NCBI GenBank assembly: GCA_020073245.1
Contig: JAIQFQ010000029.1
Location: 1-47,398 of the forward strand
Origin: Terriglobia bacterium
Lineage (GTDB): Bacteria > Acidobacteriota > Thermoanaerobaculia > Thermoanaerobaculales > Thermoanaerobaculaceae
Direction: 5' to 3'
DNA: 47,398 nt
Numbering within the stretch: position 1 is the stretch's first letter; each line of letters starts with the position of its first letter. The notes below the pieces were generated by a model. It worked only from the letters and a program-made list of their open reading frames with translations. It was not told the DNA's origin and did no database searches. Of the stretch, positions 17,284-26,456 are shown piece by piece. A program made the translations under genes and the position numbers.

Positions 17284-17345
17284 GTCAAAGGGAAGACAGA
17301 GAAACCGAAGCCTGAGGGCCTTACGTTCTTGGTCTTCCCTTTGAC
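17284..17345. repeat. 14-bp perfect inverted repeat
   Basis: GTCAAAGGGAAGAC (17284-17297) and its exact complement GTCTTCCCTTTGAC (17332-17345), separated by 34 bases, in a tract of AGAGGGA and GTTTGACC simple words. A possible hairpin; no gene is associated with it. Confidence 0.6.
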
Positions 17346-17374
17346 GTTTTCCGTTTGACCTTTTGCCAGTCCCG

Positions 17375-17444
17375 ACGAACCTACGAACCTACGAACCTGC
17401 GAACCTGCGAGCTTTGAACTCTTCACTCTCAACTCTTCACTCTG
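17375..17444. repeat. Short tandem repeats: 8-bp units, then two 14-bp units
   Basis: Four 8-bp units (ACGAACCT three times, then GCGAACCT; 17375-17406), then two copies of AACTCTTCACTCT(C/G) at 17417-17430 and 17431-17444. Similar in style to the CTGTCAACTG words at 6881-6908. Confidence 0.75.
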
Positions 17445-17501
17445 AACTTTCTTTGCCGTACGATGTGCAGCAGGGCACAAGTCGGAACTTTCACGAGCAA
17501 G

Positions 17502-17517
17502 CTGCCCCACGGGGCAG
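17502..17517 (+). promoter_or_regulatory. Hairpin just before the csp-like ribosome-binding site
   Basis: CTGCCCC-AC-GGGGCAG (17502-17517; a 6-bp stem with a CACG loop is also possible) touches the GGGGGAGG ribosome-binding site at 17517-17524. It could limit translation or be an operator half-site pair. Confidence 0.35.
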
Positions 17518-17528
17518 GGGGAGGCACG

Positions 17529-18008
17529 ATGAACAGACGGGACTTCCTTGTGACCGGCGCGACGGCGTTCGCGGCCGGCGTCACGGCTCGCGCGGGCGCG
17601 CAGGCCACCGAGCACCAGCACGCCCACACGGCACACGCGGCCGACGCCAAGACCTCGGGTTTGCCGGCAGGCGCCGTGCAGAACGCAGCCGTCGTCGATG
17701 CGGCGGCGGAGTGCATGAAGAGCGGCGAGATCTGCCGTGAGCACTGCCTCGAGGCGCTCCGCGCCGGCGACGCGAGCATGGTCCGCTGCTCGAAGACGGT
17801 GAGCGCGATGCTCCCGGTCTGCAGCGCGGTCCTCGCCCTCGCGGTGCAGGGCTCCTCGTACCTGGCCGAGGTGGCCCGCGTATGCGCCAAGGCCTGCCAC
17901 GACTGCGAGGCGGCGTGCAAGGAGCACGCAGCGCACCACGAGGCGTGCCGCCGCTGCATGGAGAGCTGCCAGCGCTGTGCCGCGGCGTGCGAGAAGATCG
18001 CGGCCTGA
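17529..18008 (+). CDS. TAT-exported four-helix-bundle copper-binding protein (Csp1-like)
   Basis: 159 residues. The N terminus MNRRDFLVTGATAFAAGVTA is a twin-arginine signal, so the folded protein is exported. A His-rich linker (EHQHAHTAHAA) follows. The rest is helical with 14 cysteines, most in CxxC or CxxxC spacing facing one way along helices (VCAKACHDCEAACKE, CRRCMESCQRCAAACEK), the pattern of copper-storage proteins that fill a four-helix bundle core with many Cu(I) ions. Start chosen at 17529 because of GGGGGAGG upstream and the TAT motif; the frame extends upstream without support. First gene of the copper island; the following genes handle copper transport and oxidation. Confidence 0.88.
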   Translation: MNRRDFLVTGATAFAAGVTARAGAQATEHQHAHTAHAADAKTSGLPAGAVQNAAVVDAAAECMKSGEICREHCLEALRAGDASMVRCSKTVSAMLPVCSAVLALAVQGSSYLAEVARVCAKACHDCEAACKEHAAHHEACRRCMESCQRCAAACEKIAA

Positions 18009-18176
18009 CGTTCAGTCGTCGCACGCTGCTCTTCGGAGGACCCGGGCCGTCGAGCCCCCGGGCACCTGAGCGGGGAGGGATCTGCGGCGGGCCTGGCCCG
18101 GACAGGTAGTCTCTACGCACACACGTCCGTAGTTGCCACGCTTCCCACAACGGCCCCGGGCCCCGATCTTGAGAGC

Positions 18177-18641
18177 ATGGCTGGGATCAGGGGCTCCCGC
18201 CTCATGGGTGCCTGCCGGGCCAGTCGGCACGGCGGCATGGTGAGGTCGCCGCGGCGGGGGTGGTCCGTCGTCGCCAGTGTCGTGGCCCTGAGCCTCCTCA
18301 CGGCACCTGGGGGGCTCACGATGGGTCGTGGAGCCGGCCGGGCGTCCAGGAGCTCCTGCTCTCCGGAAGCGTGCCACTGCACCCACCAGGCCGGTCACCC
18401 GGTCGATTGCCCGTGCTGTGGGGCGAGGTTCGCTCTCTCGGCCGCTTCGTGCCGTTGCGGCCTGGGGGACGAGCCGGCGACGAGGTCAGCGCCTCAACGC
18501 GAGGGGGTCCTTGCCGGGATGCCCGTGGTTCTGCCGTTCCTTCCCGTCACGACGGTGGCTCCGGAGCCCGTGGCTTCCGGACCGGACGTCGTGGCCGATC
18601 CTCCCGAGCCGGTCCCGCGCGCCGTTTCCGCGTGCGCGTGA
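18177..18641 (+). CDS. Hypothetical Cys-rich, probably exported protein
   Basis: 154 residues as drawn, not recognised. A basic stretch and hydrophobic run (RGWSVVASVVALSLLTAPGG, from about residue 28) read as a signal peptide or anchor; the real start may be the ATG at 18237. The mature region has eight cysteines and two histidines within about 35 residues (CSPEACHCTH, CPCCGARF, CRCG), which could bind metal. The C-terminal part is Pro- and Val-rich and likely unstructured. Lying between the copper-storage protein and the TonB receptor in the same orientation, it may have a copper-linked role; this is inference. No clear ribosome-binding site before either start. Confidence 0.45.
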   Translation: MAGIRGSRLMGACRASRHGGMVRSPRRGWSVVASVVALSLLTAPGGLTMGRGAGRASRSSCSPEACHCTHQAGHPVDCPCCGARFALSAASCRCGLGDEPATRSAPQREGVLAGMPVVLPFLPVTTVAPEPVASGPDVVADPPEPVPRAVSACA

Positions 18642-18707
18642 CCGCTCTCCGCTACGCCCGGCCTGCTTGAAACGGGACTCGGGTGACATTCGAAGGAGGA
18701 GGATCCC

Positions 18708-21116
18708 ATGAACACGAGGTCTCAACATGTGAAAGGAATCTCGAGCGCAACGTGGTGGGGAGCGCCAGGGCTGCGTCCGCGCCCTCTCTCCGCCTGTCGC
18801 CGAGCGGCCCGGGAAAACACGGCCGCGGCGGTCGCAATCTTCTCGGTTCTCATCCTCAGTCTCGCAGGGGTCTCTCCGGCATCTGGACAGGACCCGACCG
18901 TGACAATCACAGGCTCGGTCCTGGCCCAGGACGGGTCCGGGCTCCCCGGGTCGCTGGTGACCGTTTCTGGCCCCGCCACGTCCCGTCAGGTGCGCGTGGT
19001 CGCCGGCGAGCGTGGAATCTTCCGCGCCGCCGGTCTGACCGCGGGGACGTATACCCTCAGCGCCGAGTCCGCAGGTTTCGTGGCGAAGACGCTCCCCAGT
19101 ATCGACGTCGCTCCGGGAGAGGTGAGGGACGTGATCTTCAAACTTGCGGTGACCACGATCAAGGACGCGGTCACGGTCATCGGCCGCGCGCCGCGCGACA
19201 GCGTCGAGGCGTCCGAGATCCGCGAGAGCCCGGCGCGCGACGTGGGCGAGGCGCTCGCCTCCACGGCGGGCGTCTGGAAGCTCCGCAAGGGAGGTATCGC
19301 GAACGAGATCGTCCTGCGCGGCTACCAGTCCAAGGACCTCAACGTCCTGGTCGACGGGCAGCGAATCTACGGCGCGTGCCCAAGCCACATGGACCCGCCC
19401 GCGTTTCACACCGACTTCGCCGAGGTGGACCGGGTCGAGGTGGGCAAGGGTCCGTTCGACGTCAAGAACCAGGGAAGTCTCGGCGGCGTCGTCAACATCG
19501 TCACTAAGAGTCCGGCGGCAGGCTGGCATGCAACCGCGAACGCCGGTTCGGGGTCCGACGGCTATCTGAACCCTTCGGCGACGGTCTCGTTCGGCGAAGC
19601 CAACGTGTCGGGGCTGGCGGGGTTCTCGTACCGGTCGGCGGACGCCTATACGGACGGCTCGGGGAAGCGGATCACTGAGCTCGCGAACTACCGGGCCGAC
19701 GAGAAGGGCTCGGCGGCGTTCCGAGTGGGCACGGCGTGGGGGAAGCTCGCCTTCACCCCCGGCGCCAGCAGCACAATCGAGGTCGCATACACGCACCAGG
19801 AGGCCGATCACGTGCTTTACCCGGCCCTCATGATGGACGGCGCGTGGGACCGCTCCGACCGGATCAACCTCGCCTACGACCTCACGCCGGCTGGGGGCGG
19901 ACTCACCGCCCTGAAGGCGCAGGTCTACTACACCCAGGTCAACCACTGGATGACCGACCAGTACCGGACCTCAGCCGGGATGTCGACGAGCGGCTACAGC
20001 ATGGGGACGATGGCCCATACCCGGGCGGCCGGCGGCAAGCTGGAGGCTTCCTTCGGCGAAGTGACGGCCGGGGTCGAAGCCTTCCAGCGGTACTGGGAGA
20101 CGGTGGGCCAGATGGCGATGTCGGGCTTCAAGCCGCAGTACTCGCTGCCCGGACCAACCACGAGCGTTGCCGGCGTCTACGCGGAGCTGAGGCACCCCCT
20201 TGGCGACACGCTGAGCCTGGACGCAGGCGCCCGCTTCGACCGCGCCCACAGCGAGGCCGACCCCAACAAAGTGAACACGGCCCTCTACTATGCCTACAAC
20301 AACACCCGGTCCACCTCGCGGGACGACGCGTTCCCCTCGGGGTACGCTCGCCTCGTCTATCGCCCGTCCGAAAGTGTCGAGATCTCCGGCGGTGTCGGCA
20401 CCACCGTTCGCGTTCCCGAGCCTTCCGAGCGGTACTACTCCGTAGCGCGAATGGGCAGCGACTGGGTCGGAAACCCGGAGCTTGCCCCGAGCCGCAACAC
20501 CGGGCTTGACCTTGCCTTCTCGTACCGCCGGGCCGGCTTCTACGCGAGCGTGAGCGCCTTCGCCGACCGGGTGGCCGACTACGTCTCCGTCCACGAACAG
20601 GCACGGGTGAACATGGTCCCCGGCGTCATGAACGGCAGCGCACGCTCGTACGCGAACGTGGACGCCACGCTCGTCGGCGGCGAGGCTAACGCGGTCGTCA
20701 CCCTCACGGGCCGGCTCTTCCTGTCGGGCGACGTTTCCTACGTTCGAGGCACGCAAGAGGCCTCGCCCGCAAACCAGATCTTCTCCACCAACCTCGCCGA
20801 GATGCCTGCGACGCGAGCGCGGGCCGCGCTCCGCTACGACACCGGCAGATACTGGGGCGAGGTCGAGGGGGTGTTCTCGGCCGCTCAGACACGCGTGGAC
20901 GCGGACCTCAACGAGCAGCCCACGCCCGGTTGGGGGATCGCGAACCTCAAGGTCGGCACGACCTTCGCCCGGTTCACGGTCACGGCGGGCATTGGGAACG
21001 TTTTCGACCGGCTCTACTACGAGACGCTGTCGTACCAGCGTGACCCTTACAGGACCGGACTCAAGGTGCCCGAGCCCGGGAGGAACCTCTTCGTCGACCT
21101 CGGATGGCAGCTGTGA
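18708..21116 (+). CDS. TonB-dependent outer-membrane receptor, OprC-like (putative copper)
   Basis: 802 residues. After a long signal region ending near SGQDPTVTITG comes a carboxypeptidase-regulatory-like domain (about 64-150), then the plug (ESPARDVGEALASTAGVW, GGVVNIVTKSP) and a 22-strand-type barrel ending LFVDLGWQL, with a terminal aromatic-rich strand as in outer-membrane barrels. The plug has CPSHMDPPAF at 224-233: the Cys-x3-Met pattern matches the copper-binding pair of Pseudomonas OprC. TonB supplies energy for import across the outer membrane. ATG at 18708 has AGGAGGAGG 5 bases upstream. It is flanked by copper storage and efflux genes, which supports copper as substrate; other metals remain possible. 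Confidence 0.85.
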   Translation: MNTRSQHVKGISSATWWGAPGLRPRPLSACRRAARENTAAAVAIFSVLILSLAGVSPASGQDPTVTITGSVLAQDGSGLPGSLVTVSGPATSRQVRVVAGERGIFRAAGLTAGTYTLSAESAGFVAKTLPSIDVAPGEVRDVIFKLAVTTIKDAVTVIGRAPRDSVEASEIRESPARDVGEALASTAGVWKLRKGGIANEIVLRGYQSKDLNVLVDGQRIYGACPSHMDPPAFHTDFAEVDRVEVGKGPFDVKNQGSLGGVVNIVTKSPAAGWHATANAGSGSDGYLNPSATVSFGEANVSGLAGFSYRSADAYTDGSGKRITELANYRADEKGSAAFRVGTAWGKLAFTPGASSTIEVAYTHQEADHVLYPALMMDGAWDRSDRINLAYDLTPAGGGLTALKAQVYYTQVNHWMTDQYRTSAGMSTSGYSMGTMAHTRAAGGKLEASFGEVTAGVEAFQRYWETVGQMAMSGFKPQYSLPGPTTSVAGVYAELRHPLGDTLSLDAGARFDRAHSEADPNKVNTALYYAYNNTRSTSRDDAFPSGYARLVYRPSESVEISGGVGTTVRVPEPSERYYSVARMGSDWVGNPELAPSRNTGLDLAFSYRRAGFYASVSAFADRVADYVSVHEQARVNMVPGVMNGSARSYANVDATLVGGEANAVVTLTGRLFLSGDVSYVRGTQEASPANQIFSTNLAEMPATRARAALRYDTGRYWGEVEGVFSAAQTRVDADLNEQPTPGWGIANLKVGTTFARFTVTAGIGNVFDRLYYETLSYQRDPYRTGLKVPEPGRNLFVDLGWQL

Positions 21117-21120
21117 GGGG

Positions 21121-21139
21121 GGGGCGGGTGGCCCGCCCC
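21121..21139 (+). terminator. Strong GC hairpin after the TonB receptor
   Basis: GGGGCGGG-TGG-CCCGCCCC, starting 5 bases after the stop codon region. The right arm can also pair with CGGGGCGGGC at 21150-21159. No T-run follows, so partial attenuation is as likely as full termination. Confidence 0.4.
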
Positions 21140-21312
21140 GAGATTGGAACGGGGCGGGCCTTCCCGCGCGTTGCCGTGGAGACGTGGACTCGACGGCCCG
21201 GCACGCGTGCATCGGACGCGACCGGGCCTCGATCTGCCGCTGGAACACTGGGTAGAGCGGGACTATCCTCGGAGTCAGGAGGCAGCCTCGACTGCCGGGA
21301 TCGGAGGGGCGC

Positions 21313-22704
21313 ATGAACCTCAACCCCCAAGTGGCTCGCCGCGTCTGGCCGTGGTTGCTGGTGTTCGTGCTCGTGGTGGCGGCGATCGGGTGCGGCCGGC
21401 CGGGCCAGCAGATCGAATACCGGTGCCCGATGCACCCCGAGGTGGTCTCCACGCATCCCGGCGACTGCCCGGTCTGCGGGATGAAGCTCGTCGCCTCCAG
21501 CCCCGGCGTCGCGGCAAGGGAAGGCGAGAAGCCCCGCCAGGCCCTTTACGTCTGCCCCATGGATCCGGAGGTAACGTCGAACGAGCCGGGCAAGTGCCCC
21601 AAGTGCGGGATGAAGCTCGTCCTTGCCAAGAGCAACGCGGGCGCCATGGACGACACCCACGCTCCTGCCGGCCTCGCGCCGGTGAGCATCCCCGCCGCCA
21701 AGCGCGAGATGCTCGGGCTGACGACTGGAGAAGTGGCGACGCACCGCTTCACGCACCACATCCGCGCGGCGGCCCGGATCGTCGCGGACGAGAGTCGCCT
21801 GTTCCGGGTGACCACGCCCGCCGAGGGCTGGGTCGACAAGCTTTACGTCCAGGGTATCGGAGACGTCGTCCAGAAGGGCGGGCCGTTGCTCGAGCTCTAC
21901 AACATCGACGCGCTCAACGCGATGCGCCGCGACCTCTCGGGCTTCGCCCACTTCGGTGGCCAGACGCCGAACCAGGTGAAGGATGAGGAGCTCTACGTCC
22001 GCCAAAAGGTTGATCCGACGTGGCAGCCCTACGACTATCTGCTGCAACGCCTCCGCCGCTGGGGCCTGTCCGACGATCAGATCAAGACCCTCTCTCAGGC
22101 GCCCGGCGACCTGAAGCGTCTCGTCATCTATGCCCTCACCGGCGGTTTCATCGCGGAGAAATCGGTGATCACCGGCCAGCGCCTCCAGGCCGGGGACCAG
22201 GTTTTTGTGCTCGCCGACCTCTCACGGGTATGGGCGGAAGCCGATCTGTCGGCCTCGGACGGACCGCTCATTCGTTCCGGAATGACCGTCGAGATCCAGG
22301 CACCTGCCCTGCCAGGCCGCTCGTTTTCAGGGCACGTGGCGGCGATCGCCCCCTTTCTCGAAGCTCAGACGCGGACGCAGCGCGTGCGCATCGACCTGCC
22401 GAACCCCGACGCCGTCCTCCACCCGGGGCTACCCGCCGTGGCGATCCTGACGGTGGACCTCGGCGAGCGAGTTGCGGTGGCGTCGAGCGCCCTGCTGAGG
22501 ACGGGCGAACGGGCCTATGCGTTCCGCGTTGCCGACGGCGATAGGCTCGTGCCGGTCGTCGTCCGGGCCGGGGTCACCGACGGGGATTTCGTCGAGGTGC
22601 TCGAGGGGCTCGCCTCAGGCGACCGAGTCGTGACCTCCGCGACCTTCCTGGTCGACTCGGAATCCGCCATGGCGGCGGCGCTCAAGGCAGTTGCGGGGCG
22701 GTGA
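21313..22704 (+). CDS. CusB-like RND efflux adaptor lipoprotein with two heavy-metal-binding domains
   Basis: 463 residues. A membrane run ends in VVAAIGCGRPG, a lipobox-like site, so it is likely lipid-anchored in the periplasm. Two tandem heavy-metal-binding domains follow: YRCPMHPEV..CPVCGMKL (about 36-62) and YVCPMDPEV..CPKCGMKL (about 78-104); the second has Asp where His is usual. The remainder is a membrane-fusion protein with barrel-sandwich and beta-barrel parts (AEGWVDKLYVQGIGDVVQKG, GLPAVAILTVDLGERVAVAS). It should hand Cu(I)/Ag(I) to the RND pump encoded 4 bases downstream. Start ATG 21313 follows GGAGGGG. Two HMBDs in one adaptor are less common than one. Confidence 0.9.
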   Translation: MNLNPQVARRVWPWLLVFVLVVAAIGCGRPGQQIEYRCPMHPEVVSTHPGDCPVCGMKLVASSPGVAAREGEKPRQALYVCPMDPEVTSNEPGKCPKCGMKLVLAKSNAGAMDDTHAPAGLAPVSIPAAKREMLGLTTGEVATHRFTHHIRAAARIVADESRLFRVTTPAEGWVDKLYVQGIGDVVQKGGPLLELYNIDALNAMRRDLSGFAHFGGQTPNQVKDEELYVRQKVDPTWQPYDYLLQRLRRWGLSDDQIKTLSQAPGDLKRLVIYALTGGFIAEKSVITGQRLQAGDQVFVLADLSRVWAEADLSASDGPLIRSGMTVEIQAPALPGRSFSGHVAAIAPFLEAQTRTQRVRIDLPNPDAVLHPGLPAVAILTVDLGERVAVASSALLRTGERAYAFRVADGDRLVPVVVRAGVTDGDFVEVLEGLASGDRVVTSATFLVDSESAMAAALKAVAGR

Positions 22705-22708
22705 CGCC

Positions 22709-25700
22709 ATGATCAGGCGCATCATCGAATTCTCCGCGAGGAACCGGCTCGCCGTGATCGTCGCGGTGGCCGCGGCCGCCGCGTTCGCCTTCGTCACCTT
22801 GCGCCGAATCCCGCTCGACGCGATCCCCGATCTGTCCGACACGCAGGTGATCGTGTACTCGCGCTGGGACCGCAGCCCTGACCTGATCGAGGACCAGGTC
22901 ACCTACCCGATCGTCACCGCCCTTCTGGGAACGCCAAAGGTGAAAGCGGTGCGGGGCTTCTCCGACTTCGGGTTCTCGTACGTGTACGTCGTCTTCCAGG
23001 ACGGCACCGACATCTACTGGGCGCGGAGCCGCGTCGTCGAGCTGCTCTCGAAGGTCGAAGACTCGCTGCCGGCCGGGGTGCGTCCCGAGATCGGCCCGGA
23101 TGCCACCGGGGTGGGGTGGGTGTTCCAATACGCGCTGCGCGACCGGACCGGCAGCCACACCGCGGCCGAGCTGCGGAGCCTGCAAGACTTTCACCTCAAG
23201 TACGCGCTGCGAAGCGTTCCGGGCGTCGCGGAGGTGGCGACGGTCGGCGGCTTCGAGAAGCAGTACCAGGTGACGGTCGACCCTGTGCGCCTGCAGGCGC
23301 TCGGGCTGTCACTGATCGAGCTCGGCGACGCGATCCGGAAGTCAAACGGCGAGACGGGGGGGCGTCTCGTCGAGTGGAACGGGCGCGAGTACATGGTGCG
23401 AGGGCGCGGCTACGTGGCCTCTACGAGCGATCTTGCCAAGGTGGTGGTCCGCGTGAGCGAGCGCGGCGTGCCGCTCCTCCTGCGTGACGTCGCGACGATC
23501 GAGCTGGGCCCCCAGCTCCGCCGGGGCCTGGCCGACCTGGACGGTGAGGGGGAGACCGTCGGCGGGATCGTCGTGATGCGCCAGGGCGAGAACGCCCTCG
23601 CGGTGATCGGACGGGTGCGCGCGAAGCTGGCCGAGTTCCAGCGCTCGCTCCCCCTCGGCGTCGAGCTCGTGACCACCTACGACCGCTCCGAGCTGATCAA
23701 GCGCTCGATCTCGAACCTGACCGAGGCGCTGGCGCTCGAGATGCTCATCGTCAGCCTGGTGATCCTTTTCTTCCTGTGGCACTTCCCGTCCGCCTTCGTC
23801 CCGATCCTCACGATTCCGGTGGCGGTGCTCCTGTCGTTCGTGCCGATGGCGGGGTTGGGCATCACGTCCAACATCATGAGCCTCGCGGGCATCGCCATCT
23901 CGATCGGCGTGCTGGTCGACGGCGCGATCGTCGAGATGGAGAACGCCTACAAGCGGCTGGAGGCGTGGCAGGAAGCCGGCCGCCCGGGCGACTTCCACCA
24001 GGTCCGGCTGAACGCAATGCTCGAGGTCGGGCCGTCCGTCTTCTTCTCGCTTCTTGTGATCGCCGTGGCGTTCCTGCCGGTGTTCGCCTTGGTCGACCAG
24101 GAGGGGCGCCTGTTCAGGCCGCTCGCGACTACGAAGACGCTCACGATGGCGATGGCGGCGATCCTGGTCGTCACGCTCGACCCGGCGGTCCGGATGGCGT
24201 TCACGCGGGTCGACCCGTTCCGGTTCCGGCCCCGACTGCTCGCCCGCGTGGCCAGCACCCTCCTCGTCGGAAGGTATCAACCGGAAGACAAGCACCCCGT
24301 GTCGCGCGTCCTCTTCCGGCTGTACGACCCGCCCTGCCGGTGGGTCCTCCGGCACCCGAAGAGGGTGATCGGGGCGGCCGTGCTCGCCGTACTTGCCGCG
24401 ATCCCGGTCTACCTCGGCCTCGGGAGCGAGTTCATGCCGCCGCTTGACGAGGGCTCGATCCTCTACATGCCGACCACGATGCCCGGGATCTCGGTGACCG
24501 AGGCGCACCGCCTGCTCACCCTTCAGGACCGCATCCTGCGCAGGTTCCCGGAGGTCGAGTCCGTGTTCGGCAAGGCGGGCCGCGCGGACACCGCGACCGA
24601 TCCTGCGCCGTTCTCGATGATGGAGACCACCGTCCTGCTCAAGCCGCACGAGCAGTGGCGGGAGAAGTCCCGTTGGTACTCGGGGTGGGCGCCGCGCCCG
24701 CTCAAGGCCGTTCTGCGGACCGCCTGGCCGGACCACATCTCCTCCGAGGAGCTGATCGCCGAGATGGACGCCGCCATGCAGATCCCCGGCAACAGCAACG
24801 CCTGGACGATGCCGATCAGGGGTCGCATCGACATGCTGTCGACCGGAGTGCGAACCCCCGTGGGCATCAAGGTCCTCGGCTCCGACCTCGCGGCCATCGA
24901 GGGTGTCGCGGTTGCGGTCGAGCGCGTGCTGAAGGGGGTCCCGGGCACGCGCAGCGCGTTCGCCGAGCGCGCGGCCGGCGGGTACTTCGTGGACTTCGTG
25001 CCGGACCGCGACGGCCTCGCGCGTTGGGGGCTGTCGGTCGAGGACCTCCAGGCCGTTCTCCAGACCGCGCTCGGCGGCGAGACGATCACGACGACCGTGG
25101 AGGGCCGCGAGCGGTACACCGTCAACCTGAGGTACGTGCGCGACCAGCGCTCCGACCTCGAGCGGCTCGACCGCATCCTGGTGCCGAGCCCCGGCGGCGC
25201 CCAGGTCCCGATCCAGGAGGTAGCGACGATCAGCCTCGCGTCGGGGCCCTCGATGGTGCGCGACGAGAACGGGATGCTCGCCGCCTACGTCTACGCCGAC
25301 GTGGCCGGACGCGACATCGGTTCGTACATCACCGACGCCCGCGCGGCCGTCGCGGCGGGCGTCCCGCTGCCGACGGGCACGGCCCTGGTTTGGAGCGGCC
25401 AGTGGGAGAACATGGTCCGGGTGCGCGAGCGGCTCAAGCTGGTGTTGCCGATCACCCTCGTACTCATCGTGGTGCTCCTGATCGCCAACACGAGATCGGC
25501 GACGAAGGCGGGCATCGTTTTGCTCGCGGTCCCGTTCTCGCTGGTGGGTGCGGTCGCGCTGATGGCGATCCTGGGCTACAACGTATCGGTCGCCGCCTGG
25601 GTCGGGATGATCGCCCTGATGGGCCTCGACGCGGAGACGGGCGTTTTCATGCTGCTCTTCCTCGACCTGTCGTACGAGGAGGCGCGCAAGACGGGCAGGC

Positions 25701-25969
25701 TGACCAACGATGCCGAGCTCCAGGAGGCGATCGTCCACGGGGCGGTGAAGCGGCTCCGCCCCAAGCTGATGACCGTCGCCGCGAGCTTCCTCGGGTTGAT
25801 GCCGATCATGTGGTCGGCCGGAACCGGCGCGGACATGATGAAGCGCGTGGCGGCGCCCATGGCCGGAGGGCTCTTCACGTCGTTCCTGCTCGAGCTTCTC
25901 GTCTACCCGCCGATCTACCTGCTCTGGAAGAGGTTCGAGTCCAGGCGGGCGTCGGCGAAGCCGGCCTAG
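22709..25969 (+). CDS. cusA: CusA/CzcA-family heavy-metal RND efflux pump
   Basis: 1086 residues, normal for HME-RND pumps. First helix (NRLAVIVAVAAAAAFAFVTL), porter domain (IPLDAIPDLSDTQVIVYS), TM4 with LVDGAIVEMENAYKRL (Asp404 in the proton-relay position), a second half after about residue 540 with the same fold (SRVLFRLYDPPCRWVL) and C-terminal LMTVAASFLGLMPIMWSAGTGADMMKR. ENAYKRL, RIDMLSTG and the ATDPAPF..METT stretch are closest to the Cu/Ag (CusA) group. Start at 22709, not the in-frame codons upstream, which lie inside the adaptor gene. Forms an operon with the adaptor. The outer-membrane channel (CusC) is not in the window. Confidence 0.92.
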   Translation: MIRRIIEFSARNRLAVIVAVAAAAAFAFVTLRRIPLDAIPDLSDTQVIVYSRWDRSPDLIEDQVTYPIVTALLGTPKVKAVRGFSDFGFSYVYVVFQDGTDIYWARSRVVELLSKVEDSLPAGVRPEIGPDATGVGWVFQYALRDRTGSHTAAELRSLQDFHLKYALRSVPGVAEVATVGGFEKQYQVTVDPVRLQALGLSLIELGDAIRKSNGETGGRLVEWNGREYMVRGRGYVASTSDLAKVVVRVSERGVPLLLRDVATIELGPQLRRGLADLDGEGETVGGIVVMRQGENALAVIGRVRAKLAEFQRSLPLGVELVTTYDRSELIKRSISNLTEALALEMLIVSLVILFFLWHFPSAFVPILTIPVAVLLSFVPMAGLGITSNIMSLAGIAISIGVLVDGAIVEMENAYKRLEAWQEAGRPGDFHQVRLNAMLEVGPSVFFSLLVIAVAFLPVFALVDQEGRLFRPLATTKTLTMAMAAILVVTLDPAVRMAFTRVDPFRFRPRLLARVASTLLVGRYQPEDKHPVSRVLFRLYDPPCRWVLRHPKRVIGAAVLAVLAAIPVYLGLGSEFMPPLDEGSILYMPTTMPGISVTEAHRLLTLQDRILRRFPEVESVFGKAGRADTATDPAPFSMMETTVLLKPHEQWREKSRWYSGWAPRPLKAVLRTAWPDHISSEELIAEMDAAMQIPGNSNAWTMPIRGRIDMLSTGVRTPVGIKVLGSDLAAIEGVAVAVERVLKGVPGTRSAFAERAAGGYFVDFVPDRDGLARWGLSVEDLQAVLQTALGGETITTTVEGRERYTVNLRYVRDQRSDLERLDRILVPSPGGAQVPIQEVATISLASGPSMVRDENGMLAAYVYADVAGRDIGSYITDARAAVAAGVPLPTGTALVWSGQWENMVRVRERLKLVLPITLVLIVVLLIANTRSATKAGIVLLAVPFSLVGAVALMAILGYNVSVAAWVGMIALMGLDAETGVFMLLFLDLSYEEARKTGRLTNDAELQEAIVHGAVKRLRPKLMTVAASFLGLMPIMWSAGTGADMMKRVAAPMAGGLFTSFLLELLVYPPIYLLWKRFESRRASAKPA

Positions 25970-26456
25970 AGCAGCACCAGTCCCGACCCTCAGCACGCCG
26001 CCAAACGCGGCGCATCCGGTCATGTGGTGTGTCGCAACACGCCGATAGCGTCGCTAACGCGAGTGGTCGGCCATCGGCGGGTGCCGGCTACGTACCCTTC
26101 CCACGTAGTTTTCACTGAGTTCTCGGTCCCCTACTCCGTGTTTCTCCCTGATCCGCAAGTCGCTCAAATCCCGTGCGTTTTACGCTTCACAGGCATCTCC
26201 TCTGCGTCCAAATTGAGGAGCAGGAGAGGAGACCCGCAGGGTGAATCGGTTCGCGGATGTGCCATCGGGAACCCGGGCCCAGGCAGCCGCTCGACGTGTC
26301 GGCGGCCCCGTGGGCATCAGGGCTTCCCGTTTGGACGAAGAATCGAACACGGTCGAATCGAACGAAACCACGAGGAAGGAGGTGGGCGTGACGTACTTGT
26401 CTCAAGCCCCGAAAGTCGAACTCACGCAATCGAACCATGAGGAGAGGAGGGATGGC
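25970..26456. other. Intergenic stretch before the multicopper oxidase
   Basis: 487 bases. Hairpins CGCCGC-CAAAC-GCGGCG (25996-26012) and CGCCGAT..ATCGGCG (26040-26079) lie just after cusA and may end its transcript. 26080-26220 is less GC-rich and probably holds the oxidase promoter, but no convincing hexamer pair was found. Two similar purine runs (26215-26235, 26438-26450) precede the start. An in-frame upward extension of the oxidase is rejected. Confidence 0.5.

Larger units (their letters stand above)
16917..17528. other. Gene-free, repeat-rich stretch between glnA and the copper island
   Basis: 612 bases without a credible gene: hairpins (16972-17013), three imperfect GC-rich repeats (17034-17243), a purine-rich run and inverted repeat (17250-17345), 8-bp and 14-bp tandem repeats (17375-17444), then the short leader of the copper-storage gene. 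It marks the border between the nitrogen cluster and the copper island. Confidence 0.6.

Noticed and set aside
24600..25040. Assignment of the three copper-binding methionines of CusA in the RND pump
   Set aside because: Candidate Mets (METT, RIDML) are visible, but the exact correspondence to the E. coli triad could not be fixed by eye, so no statement on metal selectivity is made.
26241..26456. N-terminal extension of the multicopper oxidase
   Set aside because: It would place a signal peptide internally; the ATG at 26457 has GGAGG and starts just before the signal peptide.
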